The translations under genes and the position numbers were made by a program. From contig CACNQJ010000009.1 in assembly GCA_902622575.1 (NCBI GenBank), positions 1-42,797 on the forward strand: a stretch of DNA of 42,797 nucleotides. The letters run 5' to 3'. The DNA is from an uncultured Bacteroidota bacterium. GTDB lineage: Bacteria; Bacteroidota; Bacteroidia; Flavobacteriales; Flavobacteriaceae. The notes below the pieces were generated by a model that saw nothing but the letters and a program-made list of their open reading frames with translations, was not told the DNA's origin and ran no database searches. Positions 1 to 9,131 of the stretch are shown piece after piece. Numbering within the stretch: the stretch's first letter is position 1; every line of letters begins with the position of its first letter.

Positions 1-1314
1 GGCGAGATTACAATTGCTTCAACTAACACTACCTACAGTGTAGGAGATGGTGGATTAACCAAAAATAATTTTACTGATGCTTTGAAGACTAAGCTTGATA
101 ATTTAACCAATGTAACTTTAGCAGGATCTTATGATTATTTAACATTAAGTGGTCAGGAAATTACAATGGATCAAATTACAAATGATGATTTAGCAGGTTC
201 AATAGCTGATTCAAAATTAAATCAAATCTCCACAGCAGAAAAGGTTGCATTATCATCATTAGATATTGATGGTGGAACTGATATCAGTGAAGCATTAGAA
301 GATGCAGATTTATTTATTGTTGATAATGGAGCAGATGGTACTAACACAAAAGCTACAATGAGTAGATTAAAAACTTATGTACAATCAGGAGCAGTAACAT
401 CTTTGAATGATTTATCAGATGTTTTAGTAAAAACTGGTTCTTCAGGTGAAGTTTCATATTATTTTGGAAACATACCAGCTAACATAAATGGAGCAAACCA
501 CAATTATGCAATTGGTGACACTGCATTAGATGCATTAACAAGTGGTGATTATAACTTAGCAATTGGTTATAATGCATTAAATAATAATACGATTGGCACA
601 GCAAATACTGCACTTGGTTATGAAGCATTATCTGCAAATATTGAAGGAGTAAGAAATGTAGCTGTAGGAGCAGAGACATTAGAAGGTAACACAACTGGGC
701 AAGATAATACTGCAGTTGGCAATGTTGCTCTAACTCGAAATCAATCAGGGAGCTATAATACTGCAATTGGTTCAGATGCATTGAGGAAGGTAACTATTGG
801 TGATTTTAATACTGCACTTGGAGTTGCAGCTGGGGATAATATCACAGACGGTGAAAATAATATTATGGTCGGATATAATGCTCGCCCACATTCTGAATCA
901 GGAACCAATCAGATTATTATTGGACATGATGTAGATGGAATCGGTAATAACATTGCAGTCATTGGAGACTCTGCTATTGAAAAGCTATATGCTAATGAAG
1001 ATGCAGGTGCAGTGGTCTATGCTGCTGGAATAAACCTTTCTGGAAAAACAATCGACAACTCTGGCGGAAGTAGTGGTGCAACAACAATTAATGCAACTGC
1101 AGGAAGAGTGAAAATTAATGCAGGTGATAATACAATTGAAATATCAAATAGTTTTGTTGATGCAAATTCTATTATAATTTGCACTGTTGCTCAAAATTCT
1201 GACGCTACACGATATGTTAAACAAGTGACAGCAGGAAGTGGAACATTTACAATAGATTTGAATGGTGACGCACCATCAGGTGATATGCATATTAATTTTT
1301 TAATTATAAATTAA
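1..1314 (+). CDS. Fibre/adhesin-like protein with 17-residue beta-roll repeats (5' end missing)
   Basis: The frame is open from the first base, so the start lies upstream and the TTG at 82 is probably internal. About 437 residues are visible. An N-terminal stretch (bases about 270-400) has the pattern ADLFIVDNGADGT, like repeated modules in marine phage structural proteins. Nine tandem 17-residue units of the form NTAxGxxALxxNxxGxx follow (bases 502-960), matching the glycine-spaced beta-roll of YadA-like heads and trimeric fibres. A beta-rich C-terminal domain ends at 1314. No T9SS sorting domain, peptidase S74 chaperone or membrane anchor is visible. Likely a trimeric surface fibre or tail-fibre-like adhesin; whether it is cellular or of phage origin cannot be decided here. 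Partner and receptor are unknown. Confidence 0.7.
   Translation, partial: GEITIASTNTTYSVGDGGLTKNNFTDALKTKLDNLTNVTLAGSYDYLTLSGQEITMDQITNDDLAGSIADSKLNQISTAEKVALSSLDIDGGTDISEALEDADLFIVDNGADGTNTKATMSRLKTYVQSGAVTSLNDLSDVLVKTGSSGEVSYYFGNIPANINGANHNYAIGDTALDALTSGDYNLAIGYNALNNNTIGTANTALGYEALSANIEGVRNVAVGAETLEGNTTGQDNTAVGNVALTRNQSGSYNTAIGSDALRKVTIGDFNTALGVAAGDNITDGENNIMVGYNARPHSESGTNQIIIGHDVDGIGNNIAVIGDSAIEKLYANEDAGAVVYAAGINLSGKTIDNSGGSSGATTINATAGRVKINAGDNTIEISNSFVDANSIIICTVAQNSDATRYVKQVTAGSGTFTIDLNGDAPSGDMHINFLIIN
502..960 (+). repeat. Nine tandem 51-bp coding repeats
   Basis: Units begin at 502, 553, 604, 655, 706, 757, 808, 859 and 910, each encoding 17 residues. The nonamer AATACTGCA opens four of them (604, 706, 757, 808), always at a multiple of 51 bp. 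The last two units are degenerate. The exact period and shared codons point to growth by tandem duplication inside the fibre gene. Confidence 0.85.
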
Positions 1315-1349
1315 AAAAACCCATATTTCTAAGAGCTTACAATAATAAA

Positions 1350-2009
1350 TTACCATTTAAAAAGAAAATTAGGATCAGGAAAATATTCTTTAGCTTTTGA
1401 CAGTAGCTCCTTGGAAATATACCCCCATTCTGAATATCCCTCGTTCATGGCTTTTTGGGTTATAATTTGTAAATGTAGATGACAAAACCACCCTCCACTA
1501 TCACTTTCTTTCCCAATTAAAGCTAATTCTTGTCCTGCTAATATTTTTTCACCTAATTGTACTTTGTGAGGAGTTTTAAGATGTCCGTATAATGAATAAA
1601 ATGTTTGATTATTAACTTGATGCTTCAGTACTAAATAACCACCATAATTTCCTTTTTGAGTTTCTTTGCCAAGTTTGTGGACGTAACCGTTTAAAGGGCA
1701 AAATACTACTGAGTTATAGGGAACTATAATGTCCAATCCAAGATGATAAATTCTTTTTTCATTAATTATGTTAATGGATCCTCTTAGGATATTTTTTCTT
1801 TCTTCTAAATATTCTCCAATCCCCCATTTCTTACCTGAATGTTTTAATTCATTAAAAATATCCTCATTGAATTCCTGAAAATTATCAAGATTATAATTAA
1901 GAGTTTTAGGGTTTTTTGATGAAAAATCAAAGACATATGGCTCACCTTTTAATAAGTCACCAAAAAGAGGATAAACATCAAATTTATCAAGTTTATAATT
2001 GAAATTCAT
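1350..2009 (-). CDS. M23-family metallopeptidase (LytM-like)
   Basis: A 219-residue protein with a C-terminal LytM/M23 domain. The zinc ligands fit H89-x3-D93 (HLGLD) and H179 of the HLH motif at 177-179, with the catalytic-type histidine in YGHL at 143. Members cut peptide cross-links in peptidoglycan or act as scaffolds. No signal peptide or membrane segment is seen at this ATG, which is unusual for a wall hydrolase, so export by another route, an unrecognised leader, or a non-wall role are all open. The roughly 80-residue N-terminal part is not recognised. It is followed on the plus side by the convergent fibre gene and preceded by a terminator-separated lipoprotein pair. Confidence 0.85.
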   Translation of the reverse strand: MNFNYKLDKFDVYPLFGDLLKGEPYVFDFSSKNPKTLNYNLDNFQEFNEDIFNELKHSGKKWGIGEYLEERKNILRGSINIINEKRIYHLGLDIIVPYNSVVFCPLNGYVHKLGKETQKGNYGGYLVLKHQVNNQTFYSLYGHLKTPHKVQLGEKILAGQELALIGKESDSGGWFCHLHLQIITQKAMNEGYSEWGYISKELLSKAKEYFPDPNFLFKW

Positions 2010-2030
2010 TTTTAGAATATTTTAAAAATA

Positions 2031-2058
2031 AAAAAGCCCATATTAATATGAGCTTTTT
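2031..2058 (-). terminator. Rho-independent terminator after the lipoprotein pair
   Basis: Inverted repeat AAAAAGCYC-ATA/TTAA/TAT-GRGCTTTTT. Read on the minus strand the one non-Watson-Crick position becomes a G-U pair and the stem is followed by a U run, so it best ends the transcript of the gene whose stop is at 2080. Confidence 0.75.
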
Positions 2059-2079
2059 TAAAATTAAATCTGAGTTATA

Positions 2080-2592
2080 CTACTCTGTATATAATCCTCT
2101 TTTAGCAGATCCCCACCAAGAAAGTTTACCATCCACAATATAGTACCACTCTTCAAAAACCTCATCAGAAGCAGTTGTAAATCGAGCACTAACCCATTCA
2201 CCATCATCGTTCCACTCATCATTTTCAGATTCAGTAACTTTAACAGCGAATGCGAAGTTCATAACCCAATCCCATTCATTTCCTTCAGCAACATTTTCAT
2301 TATAATCACTTTCAATTGCTGCGATAAATTCTTCGCCTCCAGTAGAAACTCTACCATCGTCATGATGAAGCTTAGCATCATCAGCTACTAATGATTTTAA
2401 TGTTTCATAATCTCTGGCTCTCCATGCATTATCAATGTTTTTCACAACTTCAACTGAAGCATCACTTCCGAGCATAATAGCTTGACCTGTTCTTTCGACA
2501 AAGCCATTGCTTTTTTCTTCACACTCACAAGGTGCTGTCTCACATCCTGTAAGAATGATGATTCCAAATAGTATGTAAATAAAATTTTTCAT
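2080..2592 (-). CDS. NTF2/SnoaL-like lipoprotein, copy 1
   Basis: A 170-residue exported lipoprotein with signal peptide and lipobox LTGC (Cys at 17), followed by a short Cys-rich linker (PCECEE). The rest has the pattern of an NTF2-like fold: AWRARDYETLKSLVADDAK is a common opening of SnoaL/DUF4440-type proteins. These folds bind small ligands or act as enzymes, and the substrate cannot be told. It starts 2 bp after the stop of a paralogue of identical length, so both are probably co-transcribed and came from tandem duplication. Confidence 0.75.
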   Translation of the reverse strand: MKNFIYILFGIIILTGCETAPCECEEKSNGFVERTGQAIMLGSDASVEVVKNIDNAWRARDYETLKSLVADDAKLHHDDGRVSTGGEEFIAAIESDYNENVAEGNEWDWVMNFAFAVKVTESENDEWNDDGEWVSARFTTASDEVFEEWYYIVDGKLSWWGSAKRGLYTE

Positions 2593-2594
2593 AA

Positions 2595-3107
2595 TTATTC
2601 TTTCATAGTTTCACCTTTGGTTTGAACCCAGCTAATTAACTGATCACCATCAAATTGGTACCACTCAATAACTACTGAACCATCTGACCCTGTGAATTGA
2701 GCATTTACCCATTCACCTTTTTCATTCCAATTATCGTCTTCAGTTTTTGAAGGATAAACTGCAAAAGCATAATCTGTGTTCCATTCCCAAGCAACACCAT
2801 TTGCTAGGTCTTCTTGATAGGATTGTTCAACTTTAGCAACAAACTCTTCTCCATTTGTAGCAACGGTTCCATCAAAAAATCTGTAATTACCATCATCAGC
2901 AATGTGAGCTTTCATCGTTTCGTAATCTCTTACGAGCCAAGCAGCATCGATTTTTTTAAACACATCTACAGTTGCTTCAGAGCCCATATTAACAGATTGT
3001 CCAGGAAAAACAAATCCATTTGAAGTATTTCCACATTCACATGGAGCAGTCGTCTCGCATGATGTAAATAGGAACATCCCCATTAGTATATATATAAAAT
3101 TTTTCAT
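2595..3107 (-). CDS. NTF2/SnoaL-like lipoprotein, copy 2
   Basis: A 170-residue lipoprotein with lipobox FTSC, then the same Cys-rich linker (PCEC) and the same NTF2-like body as its downstream neighbour (AWLVRDYETMKAHIADDG). N-termini of the two copies are nearly identical (MKNFIYIL), while the ligand-pocket region has drifted (LHHDDGR in one, YRFFDGT in the other), suggesting different ligands. First gene of a two-gene unit. A TAnnTTTG-like element, TACATTTA, lies on the minus strand at 3132-3139, about 25 bp before the start. Confidence 0.75.
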   Translation of the reverse strand: MKNFIYILMGMFLFTSCETTAPCECGNTSNGFVFPGQSVNMGSEATVDVFKKIDAAWLVRDYETMKAHIADDGNYRFFDGTVATNGEEFVAKVEQSYQEDLANGVAWEWNTDYAFAVYPSKTEDDNWNEKGEWVNAQFTGSDGSVVIEWYQFDGDQLISWVQTKGETMKE

Positions 3108-3146
3108 AATAATTTTTTTTAATTGAACCGCTAAATGTACAGATAA

Positions 3147-4217
3147 TTAAATTTTGATGAAAATTTTTCTCTTATATAATTGATAAACAATCATATAAAT
3201 AATCAAAGTGTAGAAAATAGCCCAATCAAATGATACAAATTTTGCAGGCAGACCAAGTCCAATTCCAGTATCCATCCAGAACTTTTGAAAACCAACACCA
3301 TTTATTACTGGAAATTGAAAAATTCTCCAAACAATACCGTGGAGAACATAAGCAACTATTGCGTTAGAGCCGAAAACTAGTCCAAATTTAATGTTAGAGG
3401 TATATTTTTTTACATCAATAATCCACATTGAGGACGCTAAAATTATCATTGCTAAGCCAGATGAGTATAATACATAGGAACTAGTCCAGATATGTTTATT
3501 GATTGGAAAAACGTAATCCCAAAAATAACCAACAACTAATAGTATGGTTCCCCAGAAAAATAGTTTGGTAATCTTTTCCGAATCTTCTCTAATAATTTTA
3601 CCACACAACATCCCGGAAATTCCACTAGCTATAGCTGGGATAGTACTGAACAAACCTTCAGGATCCCATGTTTCTTGGTACATCCTTCCAGGGACAATGA
3701 AACTATCCACCCATGCTGCAAAATTTTTTCCTGGTTCAAGTGTGCCAGCAGGGTTTCCATCAAAGGGAACAAACATCATAAATACCCAATATGAAATCAA
3801 TAAACCTATTCCTGTATAAAGTTGTGATTTGAAGCTTGTATTTAAAAACAGTATTGAACAACCAAGGTAAACAAGAGCAATCCTTTGTAAAACACCAGCC
3901 ACCCTCAAATTTTCAAAATCAAAATTAGGGAATAGGGAAAGAAAAATTCCTAGTAAAAATATTATGGCAGTCCTTTTAAAAATTTTTAGATAAATAGTTG
4001 ATGGTGGATTGGATTTTAATTTGCTTAATGAAAGGTTAATAGAGACACCAACTATAAAAAGAAAGAAAGGAAAAACCAAATCTGTTGGTGTAGCACCATG
4101 CCATTCCGCGTGTAACAAGGGAGCATAAACATGAGACCAACTTCCAGGATCATTAACTATAATCATTCCTGCTATGGTCAAACCTCGAAAGAAATCCAAA
4201 GAAATTAATCTTTTCAT
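3147..4217 (-). CDS. DUF5009 / HGSNAT-like membrane acyltransferase
   Basis: A 356-residue polytopic membrane protein of the heparan-alpha-glucosaminide N-acetyltransferase-like (DUF5009/YeiB-type) family. The N-terminus MKRLISLDFFRGLTIAGMI and the HAEWHG stretch (H36, H40) followed by TPTDLVFPFFLF are family hallmarks; about ten hydrophobic segments follow. Eukaryotic relatives move an acetyl group across the membrane onto terminal glucosamine. Bacterial members are presumed to acylate envelope or glycan-derived sugars, without an assigned substrate. It begins 3 bp after the penicillin-binding protein gene, so it is likely the last gene of the gldH-PBP unit. Confidence 0.85.
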   Translation of the reverse strand: MKRLISLDFFRGLTIAGMIIVNDPGSWSHVYAPLLHAEWHGATPTDLVFPFFLFIVGVSINLSLSKLKSNPPSTIYLKIFKRTAIIFLLGIFLSLFPNFDFENLRVAGVLQRIALVYLGCSILFLNTSFKSQLYTGIGLLISYWVFMMFVPFDGNPAGTLEPGKNFAAWVDSFIVPGRMYQETWDPEGLFSTIPAIASGISGMLCGKIIREDSEKITKLFFWGTILLVVGYFWDYVFPINKHIWTSSYVLYSSGLAMIILASSMWIIDVKKYTSNIKFGLVFGSNAIVAYVLHGIVWRIFQFPVINGVGFQKFWMDTGIGLGLPAKFVSFDWAIFYTLIIYMIVYQLYKRKIFIKI

Positions 4218-4220
4218 AAT

Positions 4221-6515
4221 TTAATTGCCAATACCTAATAATTCATTTATATCATCACTTTCATCTTTTAGTTCCTTTGGTTTGATTTTAGAACAATCGA
4301 TGATTATATCCATATTTTCAGGCTCTTCAAAATCTTCTTTGGAGACATTTAAAGTCTCACTTTCGTAACATTTTTTCATGAATAATCCCCAAATGGGAAG
4401 TGACATTGTAGCGCCTTGACCGTAAGCAATTTCTTCAAAATGTATTGACCTATCCTCTCCACCAACCCAGACACCCGTTACTAAATTTGGCACCATACCA
4501 ATAAACCATCCATCACTTTGATTTTGAGTTGTACCAGTTTTGCCGGCTATTGCATTATTGAATTTGTAGGGATAACCAGTAACAACATTTTTATATACAT
4601 AATTCCTTTCTTCTTCAGGTATATCGTGTCGTAGTCTGGCCCCAGAACCAAACCTGGTAACGCCTTCTAAAAGTTTCAACGTAACGTATGAAGATTCTTC
4701 ACTCAAAACATCTTTTGTCTCGGGTTTTGACTGATAGATTAAGGTGCCATTTCTGTCTTCAATTCTAGTGACCATAACAGGCTTAACATATATTCCTTTA
4801 TTTGCAAAAGCACCATATGCACCAACCATTTCATAAACACTTAAGTCAGGAGTTCCCAAAGCAATTGCTGGAACATTTGGGACATTTGAAGACACCCCTA
4901 GATTTCTAGCAAGATCAGCTACGGGTTTAGGTCCAACTTTATCAATTAATTGAGCACTAATTGTGTTTTTTGAATTAGCAAGAGCATTACTTAATGTTCT
5001 CACGCCACCGTACTTATCACTCGAGTTCGTTGGACACCATGGCTCAGGATTTCCATATTTATATGGCTCAATACAGTGTATCATATCGGGGAATGCGTCA
5101 CATGGAGATAATTTTAATTGGTCTATTGCAGTTGCATATAAAAAAGGCTTAAAAGTTGATCCAATTTGCCTTTTACTTTGCATGACATGATCGTATTGAA
5201 AATTCTTATAATCAATTCCACCTACCCATGCCATTACGTGACCATTTTGAGGATTCATAGACATCATTCCAGCTTGTAAAAAATGTTTGTAATATCTAAT
5301 GGAGTCAATGGGTTTCATTATGGTATCAATATCTCCCTCCCATGAAAAAATAGTCATGTTTGTAGGTACTTCAAATGTTTCTTCAATCTCTTCATTGGTT
5401 TTTCCTGCCAATTTTAATTTCCTCCATCTTTCAGATCTTCTCATAGATCGTTTCATAATCGCTTCTTCATCATCTTCTTCTAAATCCCTAAAAGGAGCAG
5501 TTGATAATGTGTCGTTTTGTATAAAAAATTCTTTTTGTAAATTTTTCATGTGTTCGGAAACCGATTCTTCAGCATACTTTTGCATCTCAGCATTTACAGT
5601 TGTATATATTTTTAGACCATCAACATATAGATTGTATTTTGAGCCATCTTTTTTTAAATTTTTTGAGGTCCAATCCTTCATAAAACCCCTCAGGTAAGAC
5701 CTAAAATAAGTAGCTAGACCTCTTCTATGAGATTGAGGATTGTATTCTAATTCAATTGGCAGGGTTTTTAATGAGTCCTTTTCTTTTTCGGAAATATATC
5801 CGTTTTTTGCCATTTGATTAAAAACAAGATTTCTTCTATTCTTTGTAATTTCTGGCCTTCGAATAGGATCATACAATGAAGAGTTTTGAAGCATACCAAC
5901 AAGCATTGCAGACTCTTCGATTTTTAATTCTTTAGGTTCTTTAGAAAAATAGATATTTGAGGCAGATTTTATTCCATCACCATAGTAACCAAAATCATAG
6001 ATGTTTAAATACATTGTGATGATCTCCTCCTTTGTGTATTGCTTTTCCAATTCAACAGCAATAACCCATTCTTTTATTTTTTGAACAACAGCCTGAAATA
6101 TATTTCTTGACCTAACACCAACAAAAAGTTGTCTGGCTAGCTGCTGTGAAATTGTACTAGCTCCACCGCGTGTATTTAAAAAGACAATTGCTCTAATTGT
6201 TGCCTTTAGGTCAATACCAGGGTGGCTGTAAAATCTTTCATCTTCTATTGCAATCAATGCATCAACAGTTTCAGGATTTAATTCGTTGTAGTCAATAGGA
6301 GTTCTATTGTCGTTGAAGTAATATTTCCCAAGGACTTTATTGTCAGACGAAATTATTTCTGATGCAAAATTAGTTTTTGGGTTTTCTAATTGTCTAAAGT
6401 CAGGCATTTCACCTAGCTTACCTATTGACGCCAAATAGAAAACACCATATAAACATGTCACAAAAACAGTAAATGAGAACCAAAAAATAAAAACTTGTAA
6501 TTTATATTTTTTCAT
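4221..6515 (-). CDS. mrcA: Class A penicillin-binding protein (transglycosylase/transpeptidase)
   Basis: A 764-residue bifunctional peptidoglycan synthase. One N-terminal membrane anchor (about 8-30) is followed by a GT51 glycosyltransferase domain with catalytic EDERFYSHPGID (E91) and GGASTISQQLARQLF (118-131). The transpeptidase domain carries SxxK (S453-K456 in GSTFKP), SxN (S515-K-N517) and KTG (659-661). Lengthens glycan strands and cross-links peptides at the outer face of the inner membrane. Its ATG overlaps the stop of gldH (ATGA), an order found in many Flavobacteriia. The acidic/basic insert at about 345-375 between the domains is variable in the family. All catalytic motifs are intact. 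Confidence 0.95.
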   Translation of the reverse strand: MKKYKLQVFIFWFSFTVFVTCLYGVFYLASIGKLGEMPDFRQLENPKTNFASEIISSDNKVLGKYYFNDNRTPIDYNELNPETVDALIAIEDERFYSHPGIDLKATIRAIVFLNTRGGASTISQQLARQLFVGVRSRNIFQAVVQKIKEWVIAVELEKQYTKEEIITMYLNIYDFGYYGDGIKSASNIYFSKEPKELKIEESAMLVGMLQNSSLYDPIRRPEITKNRRNLVFNQMAKNGYISEKEKDSLKTLPIELEYNPQSHRRGLATYFRSYLRGFMKDWTSKNLKKDGSKYNLYVDGLKIYTTVNAEMQKYAEESVSEHMKNLQKEFFIQNDTLSTAPFRDLEEDDEEAIMKRSMRRSERWRKLKLAGKTNEEIEETFEVPTNMTIFSWEGDIDTIMKPIDSIRYYKHFLQAGMMSMNPQNGHVMAWVGGIDYKNFQYDHVMQSKRQIGSTFKPFLYATAIDQLKLSPCDAFPDMIHCIEPYKYGNPEPWCPTNSSDKYGGVRTLSNALANSKNTISAQLIDKVGPKPVADLARNLGVSSNVPNVPAIALGTPDLSVYEMVGAYGAFANKGIYVKPVMVTRIEDRNGTLIYQSKPETKDVLSEESSYVTLKLLEGVTRFGSGARLRHDIPEEERNYVYKNVVTGYPYKFNNAIAGKTGTTQNQSDGWFIGMVPNLVTGVWVGGEDRSIHFEEIAYGQGATMSLPIWGLFMKKCYESETLNVSKEDFEEPENMDIIIDCSKIKPKELKDESDDINELLGIGN

Positions 6516-6991
6516 CGTACAGATTTTTCGACAATTAATCCAACATCTAAGATACCATCTAATTTTGTTTGTGCCACCACACTGTCCAAATATCTGATTG
6601 AATGCCTAACTTTAAAATTGAATTTACCATCAAATATTTTGAAATTCTTTTTCAATAAAATTTTACTGTTGTTTATACCAGAGCTTTGAAGATTGTACCA
6701 CTTACTATTGTTGTTTTGAAAAGTATGATTTATTGTGTCCACTATGGTATTCTGATTGTTATCAATTGTCGTAATCAAATATATGTTTGAAAATGGATAT
6801 GAAGAATCGCTTCTAATTAATAAGCTCAAGTCAACAGTAGTTTCATTTGAATCAAATGAAAATTCAATTTGATTTTTTTTATCCCAGGAACCGTCAATAT
6901 TATTATAATTAACAAAAACAATATTTTCATTTAGACATGAATTAAAAATTAAAAAAGAGAGCAATAAAAAGTATTTAGTCTTTTCTATCAT
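6512..6991 (-). CDS. gldH: Gliding motility lipoprotein GldH
   Basis: A 159-residue lipoprotein with signal peptide and lipobox-like FNSC (Cys 19). The body matches GldH in length and pattern, including a C-terminal stretch ending in DGILDVGLIVEK. GldH is required for gliding in Flavobacterium johnsoniae and is tied to the type IX secretion/gliding machinery of the envelope. Direct overlap with the downstream class A PBP gene repeats the arrangement seen in other flavobacteria and supports the call. Presence of gldH does not prove motility, since gld genes are kept in non-gliding species that use T9SS. Sequence divergence within GldH is high, so confidence rests partly on context. Confidence 0.8.
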   Translation of the reverse strand: MIEKTKYFLLLSFLIFNSCLNENIVFVNYNNIDGSWDKKNQIEFSFDSNETTVDLSLLIRSDSSYPFSNIYLITTIDNNQNTIVDTINHTFQNNNSKWYNLQSSGINNSKILLKKNFKIFDGKFNFKVRHSIRYLDSVVAQTKLDGILDVGLIVEKSVR

Positions 6992-6993
6992 AA

Positions 6994-8019
6994 TTAAAAC
7001 ACTTTGTGATTGAATCTACCTTTCTTAAATATTTTATGCCCACTTCTTTTCCCTTTTCTCAAATTTTTCCGGGTTTCGTTAGGTAACTCATAGTTTTCTT
7101 TGCAACCCACACTACAGCAACCATTGTATTTTTTTCTGCATTTCTTACACTGAAGAAAAAGTAGGTGACAAGCTTCGTTATTACAGTTTGTATGAGAATC
7201 GCATTTTTCATTGCATTGATGACAAAAAGAAATTATCTCATCTGAAATCTTTTCAGACATTCTGTTGTCAAATACAAAATTCTTTCCAACAAATTTATTT
7301 TCAATTTTGGAGCCCTTAATTTGTCGAGCATATTCAACTATACCTCCACTCAACTGAAAAACATTTTTATATCCTTTCTTTAAAAGATAAGCGCTAGCTT
7401 TCTCGCACCTTATACCTCCTGTACAATACATTAATATGTTTTTATTGTTTTTGTAATCACTATATTTTTTGTTAATCAAAGGGAGCGAATCTCTAAATGT
7501 ATCAACATCAGGTAGGTTAGCTCCTTTAAAATGACCAATCTCACTTTCATAATGATTTCTCATATCAATTGTTATTGTGTCCTTACTTTCTAAAAGAGCG
7601 TTGAACTCTTCAGCATTAAGATGCTTACCACTCTTATTTAAGTCATACTCTGTATCATCTAGCCCATCAGCTACAATTTTATCTCTTATTTTTATTTTTA
7701 GTTTTAAAAATGATTTATTGTCATGCTCAATTGCTATGTTTAGTCGGACATCTTTTAAAAATGGAATATCATCTAAAATAATTTTAAGATTTTGAATGTT
7801 TGTAGACGGTATTGATAATTGAGCATTAATACCTTCACTTGCTACATATATTCTACCTAGGGCATCAATTTTTGTTAATTCAACAAACAAAAAGTTTCTA
7901 AAAATTTCCGGATTTTTTATTGAATGGTACTTATAAAAGGATAATGTAAATCTGTTTTCGCCTGCTTTTTCAATAAGTTCGATTCTCTGTTTTTTACTAA
8001 GCTTATTATAAAGTTCCAT
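6994..8019 (-). CDS. trhO: tRNA uridine-34 hydroxylase TrhO (rhodanese family)
   Basis: A 341-residue protein of the YceA/TrhO family. An N-terminal acylphosphatase-like region (to about 115) is followed by a rhodanese domain with active-site loop C199-TGGIR and a second Cys at 205. TrhO hydroxylates wobble uridine U34 of a set of tRNAs to ho5U. The C-terminus (266-306) is rich in cysteine (about ten, in CxxC-like pairs), as in other TrhO proteins, and probably binds metal. It lies 2 bp upstream of gldH on the same strand, so the two may be co-transcribed, and is divergent from recA. Motifs are complete. Confidence 0.92.
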   Translation of the reverse strand: MELYNKLSKKQRIELIEKAGENRFTLSFYKYHSIKNPEIFRNFLFVELTKIDALGRIYVASEGINAQLSIPSTNIQNLKIILDDIPFLKDVRLNIAIEHDNKSFLKLKIKIRDKIVADGLDDTEYDLNKSGKHLNAEEFNALLESKDTITIDMRNHYESEIGHFKGANLPDVDTFRDSLPLINKKYSDYKNNKNILMYCTGGIRCEKASAYLLKKGYKNVFQLSGGIVEYARQIKGSKIENKFVGKNFVFDNRMSEKISDEIISFCHQCNEKCDSHTNCNNEACHLLFLQCKKCRKKYNGCCSVGCKENYELPNETRKNLRKGKRSGHKIFKKGRFNHKVF

Positions 8020-8049
8020 TAATAATCAATATCAGGTGTAAATTCTTTA

Positions 8050-8057
8050 CAAATGTA
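8050..8057 (-). promoter_or_regulatory. Candidate -7 element upstream of trhO
   Basis: TACATTTG on the minus strand matches the Bacteroidota -7 consensus TAnnTTTG exactly and sits 30 bp before the trhO ATG. No convincing -33 TTG is seen at the expected distance, so support is moderate. Confidence 0.4.
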
Positions 8058-8092
8058 GCTTTTTTAAATTATGATTTTTATTAAATAAAATG

Positions 8093-8100
8093 TACTTTTA
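8093..8100 (+). promoter_or_regulatory. Candidate -7 element upstream of recA
   Basis: TACTTTTA (7 of 8 matches to TAnnTTTG), 26 bp before the recA ATG, in the 107-bp region shared with trhO. No LexA-type inverted repeat is evident around it, consistent with the rarity of a classical SOS box in Flavobacteriia. Confidence 0.35.
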
Positions 8101-8126
8101 GTGGGTTAAATTTAAAATTTCCTTTC

Positions 8127-9131
8127 ATGGCATCAGACAAAGATTCAAAATTAAAAGCACTTCAATTAACACTAGATAGATTAGATAAGACATACGGAAA
8201 AGGGACTGTCATGAAAATGGGAGATTCAGTCCATGAAGCTGTTGAATCAATATCAACTGGATCAATTGGATTAGATTATGCACTTGGTGTTGGAGGTTAC
8301 CCAAGAGGAAGAGTTGTTGAAATATATGGCCCAGAATCTTCTGGAAAAACGACACTAACCCTACATGCAATTGCTGAATGTCAAAAAGCCGGAGGTATAG
8401 CTGCCTTTATTGATGCAGAACATGCATTCGATAGGTTTTATGCACAAAACTTAGGAGTTAATATAGATGACTTAATCATATCACAACCCGATCACGGAGA
8501 ACAAGCGCTTGAAATAGCAGACAACCTAATTAGATCAGGAGCAATTGATGTAATAGTTATTGATTCTGTTGCGGCACTAACTCCTAAAAGTGAAATTGAA
8601 GGTGAAATGGGGGACTCAAAAATGGGACTTCATGCTAGACTTATGTCACAGGCCCTTAGAAAGTTAACATCAACAATAAGTAAAACTAATTGTACAGTCT
8701 TTTTTATAAATCAATTAAGAGAAAAAATTGGAGTTATGTTTGGCAATCCAGAAACAACGACTGGAGGAAATGCTCTTAAATTCTATGCGTCTGTGAGGCT
8801 AGATATTAGAAGATCTACTCAGTTGAAAGATTCATCTGGGAATGCTCAAGGTAACAAAACAAGGGTTAAAGTTGTAAAGAATAAAGTTGCCCCACCTTTT
8901 AGAGTATGTGAATTTGATATCATGTACGGTGAAGGAATTTCTAAATTAGGAGAAATCATAGATATCGGAACAGAAGCAGGTATAATTGATAAAAGTGGTT
9001 CATGGTTTAGCTATGGTGAAACAAAGCTTGGTCAAGGTAGAGATTCTGTAAAAAAATTGTTGAAGGATAATCCAGAGTTATGTGATGAGTTAGAAAAGAA
9101 GATTTTCGAATTGCTTAATTCTGATAAATAA
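8127..9131 (+). CDS. recA: Recombinase RecA
   Basis: A 334-residue RecA, normal for Bacteroidota. The Walker A motif [10 protein letters not shown] is at 68-77, Walker B is the [10 protein letters not shown] stretch, and loop regions including [34 protein letters not shown] are complete. It forms filaments on single-stranded DNA and drives strand exchange in recombinational repair. Starts at ATG with ASDKDSK, the usual N-terminus length. The last 17 bp overlap the 3' end of the convergent plsC-like gene. Promoted from the divergent region with trhO. Confidence 0.98.
   Translation: MASDKDSKLKALQLTLDRLDKTYGKGTVMKMGDSVHEAVESISTGSIGLDYALGVGGYPRGRVVEIYGPESSGKTTLTLHAIAECQKAGGIAAFIDAEHAFDRFYAQNLGVNIDDLIISQPDHGEQALEIADNLIRSGAIDVIVIDSVAALTPKSEIEGEMGDSKMGLHARLMSQALRKLTSTISKTNCTVFFINQLREKIGVMFGNPETTTGGNALKFYASVRLDIRRSTQLKDSSGNAQGNKTRVKVVKNKVAPPFRVCEFDIMYGEGISKLGEIIDIGTEAGIIDKSGSWFSYGETKLGQGRDSVKKLLKDNPELCDELEKKIFELLNSDK

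Noticed and set aside
479-781. 100-residue minus-strand frame rich in QLQYY/LLQ
   Set aside because: It is the complement of the 51-bp repeats of the fibre gene; low complexity, no start context, no known domain.
8020-8126. SOS (LexA) box before recA
   Set aside because: No inverted repeat of LexA type seen; only a TAnnTTTG-like element.
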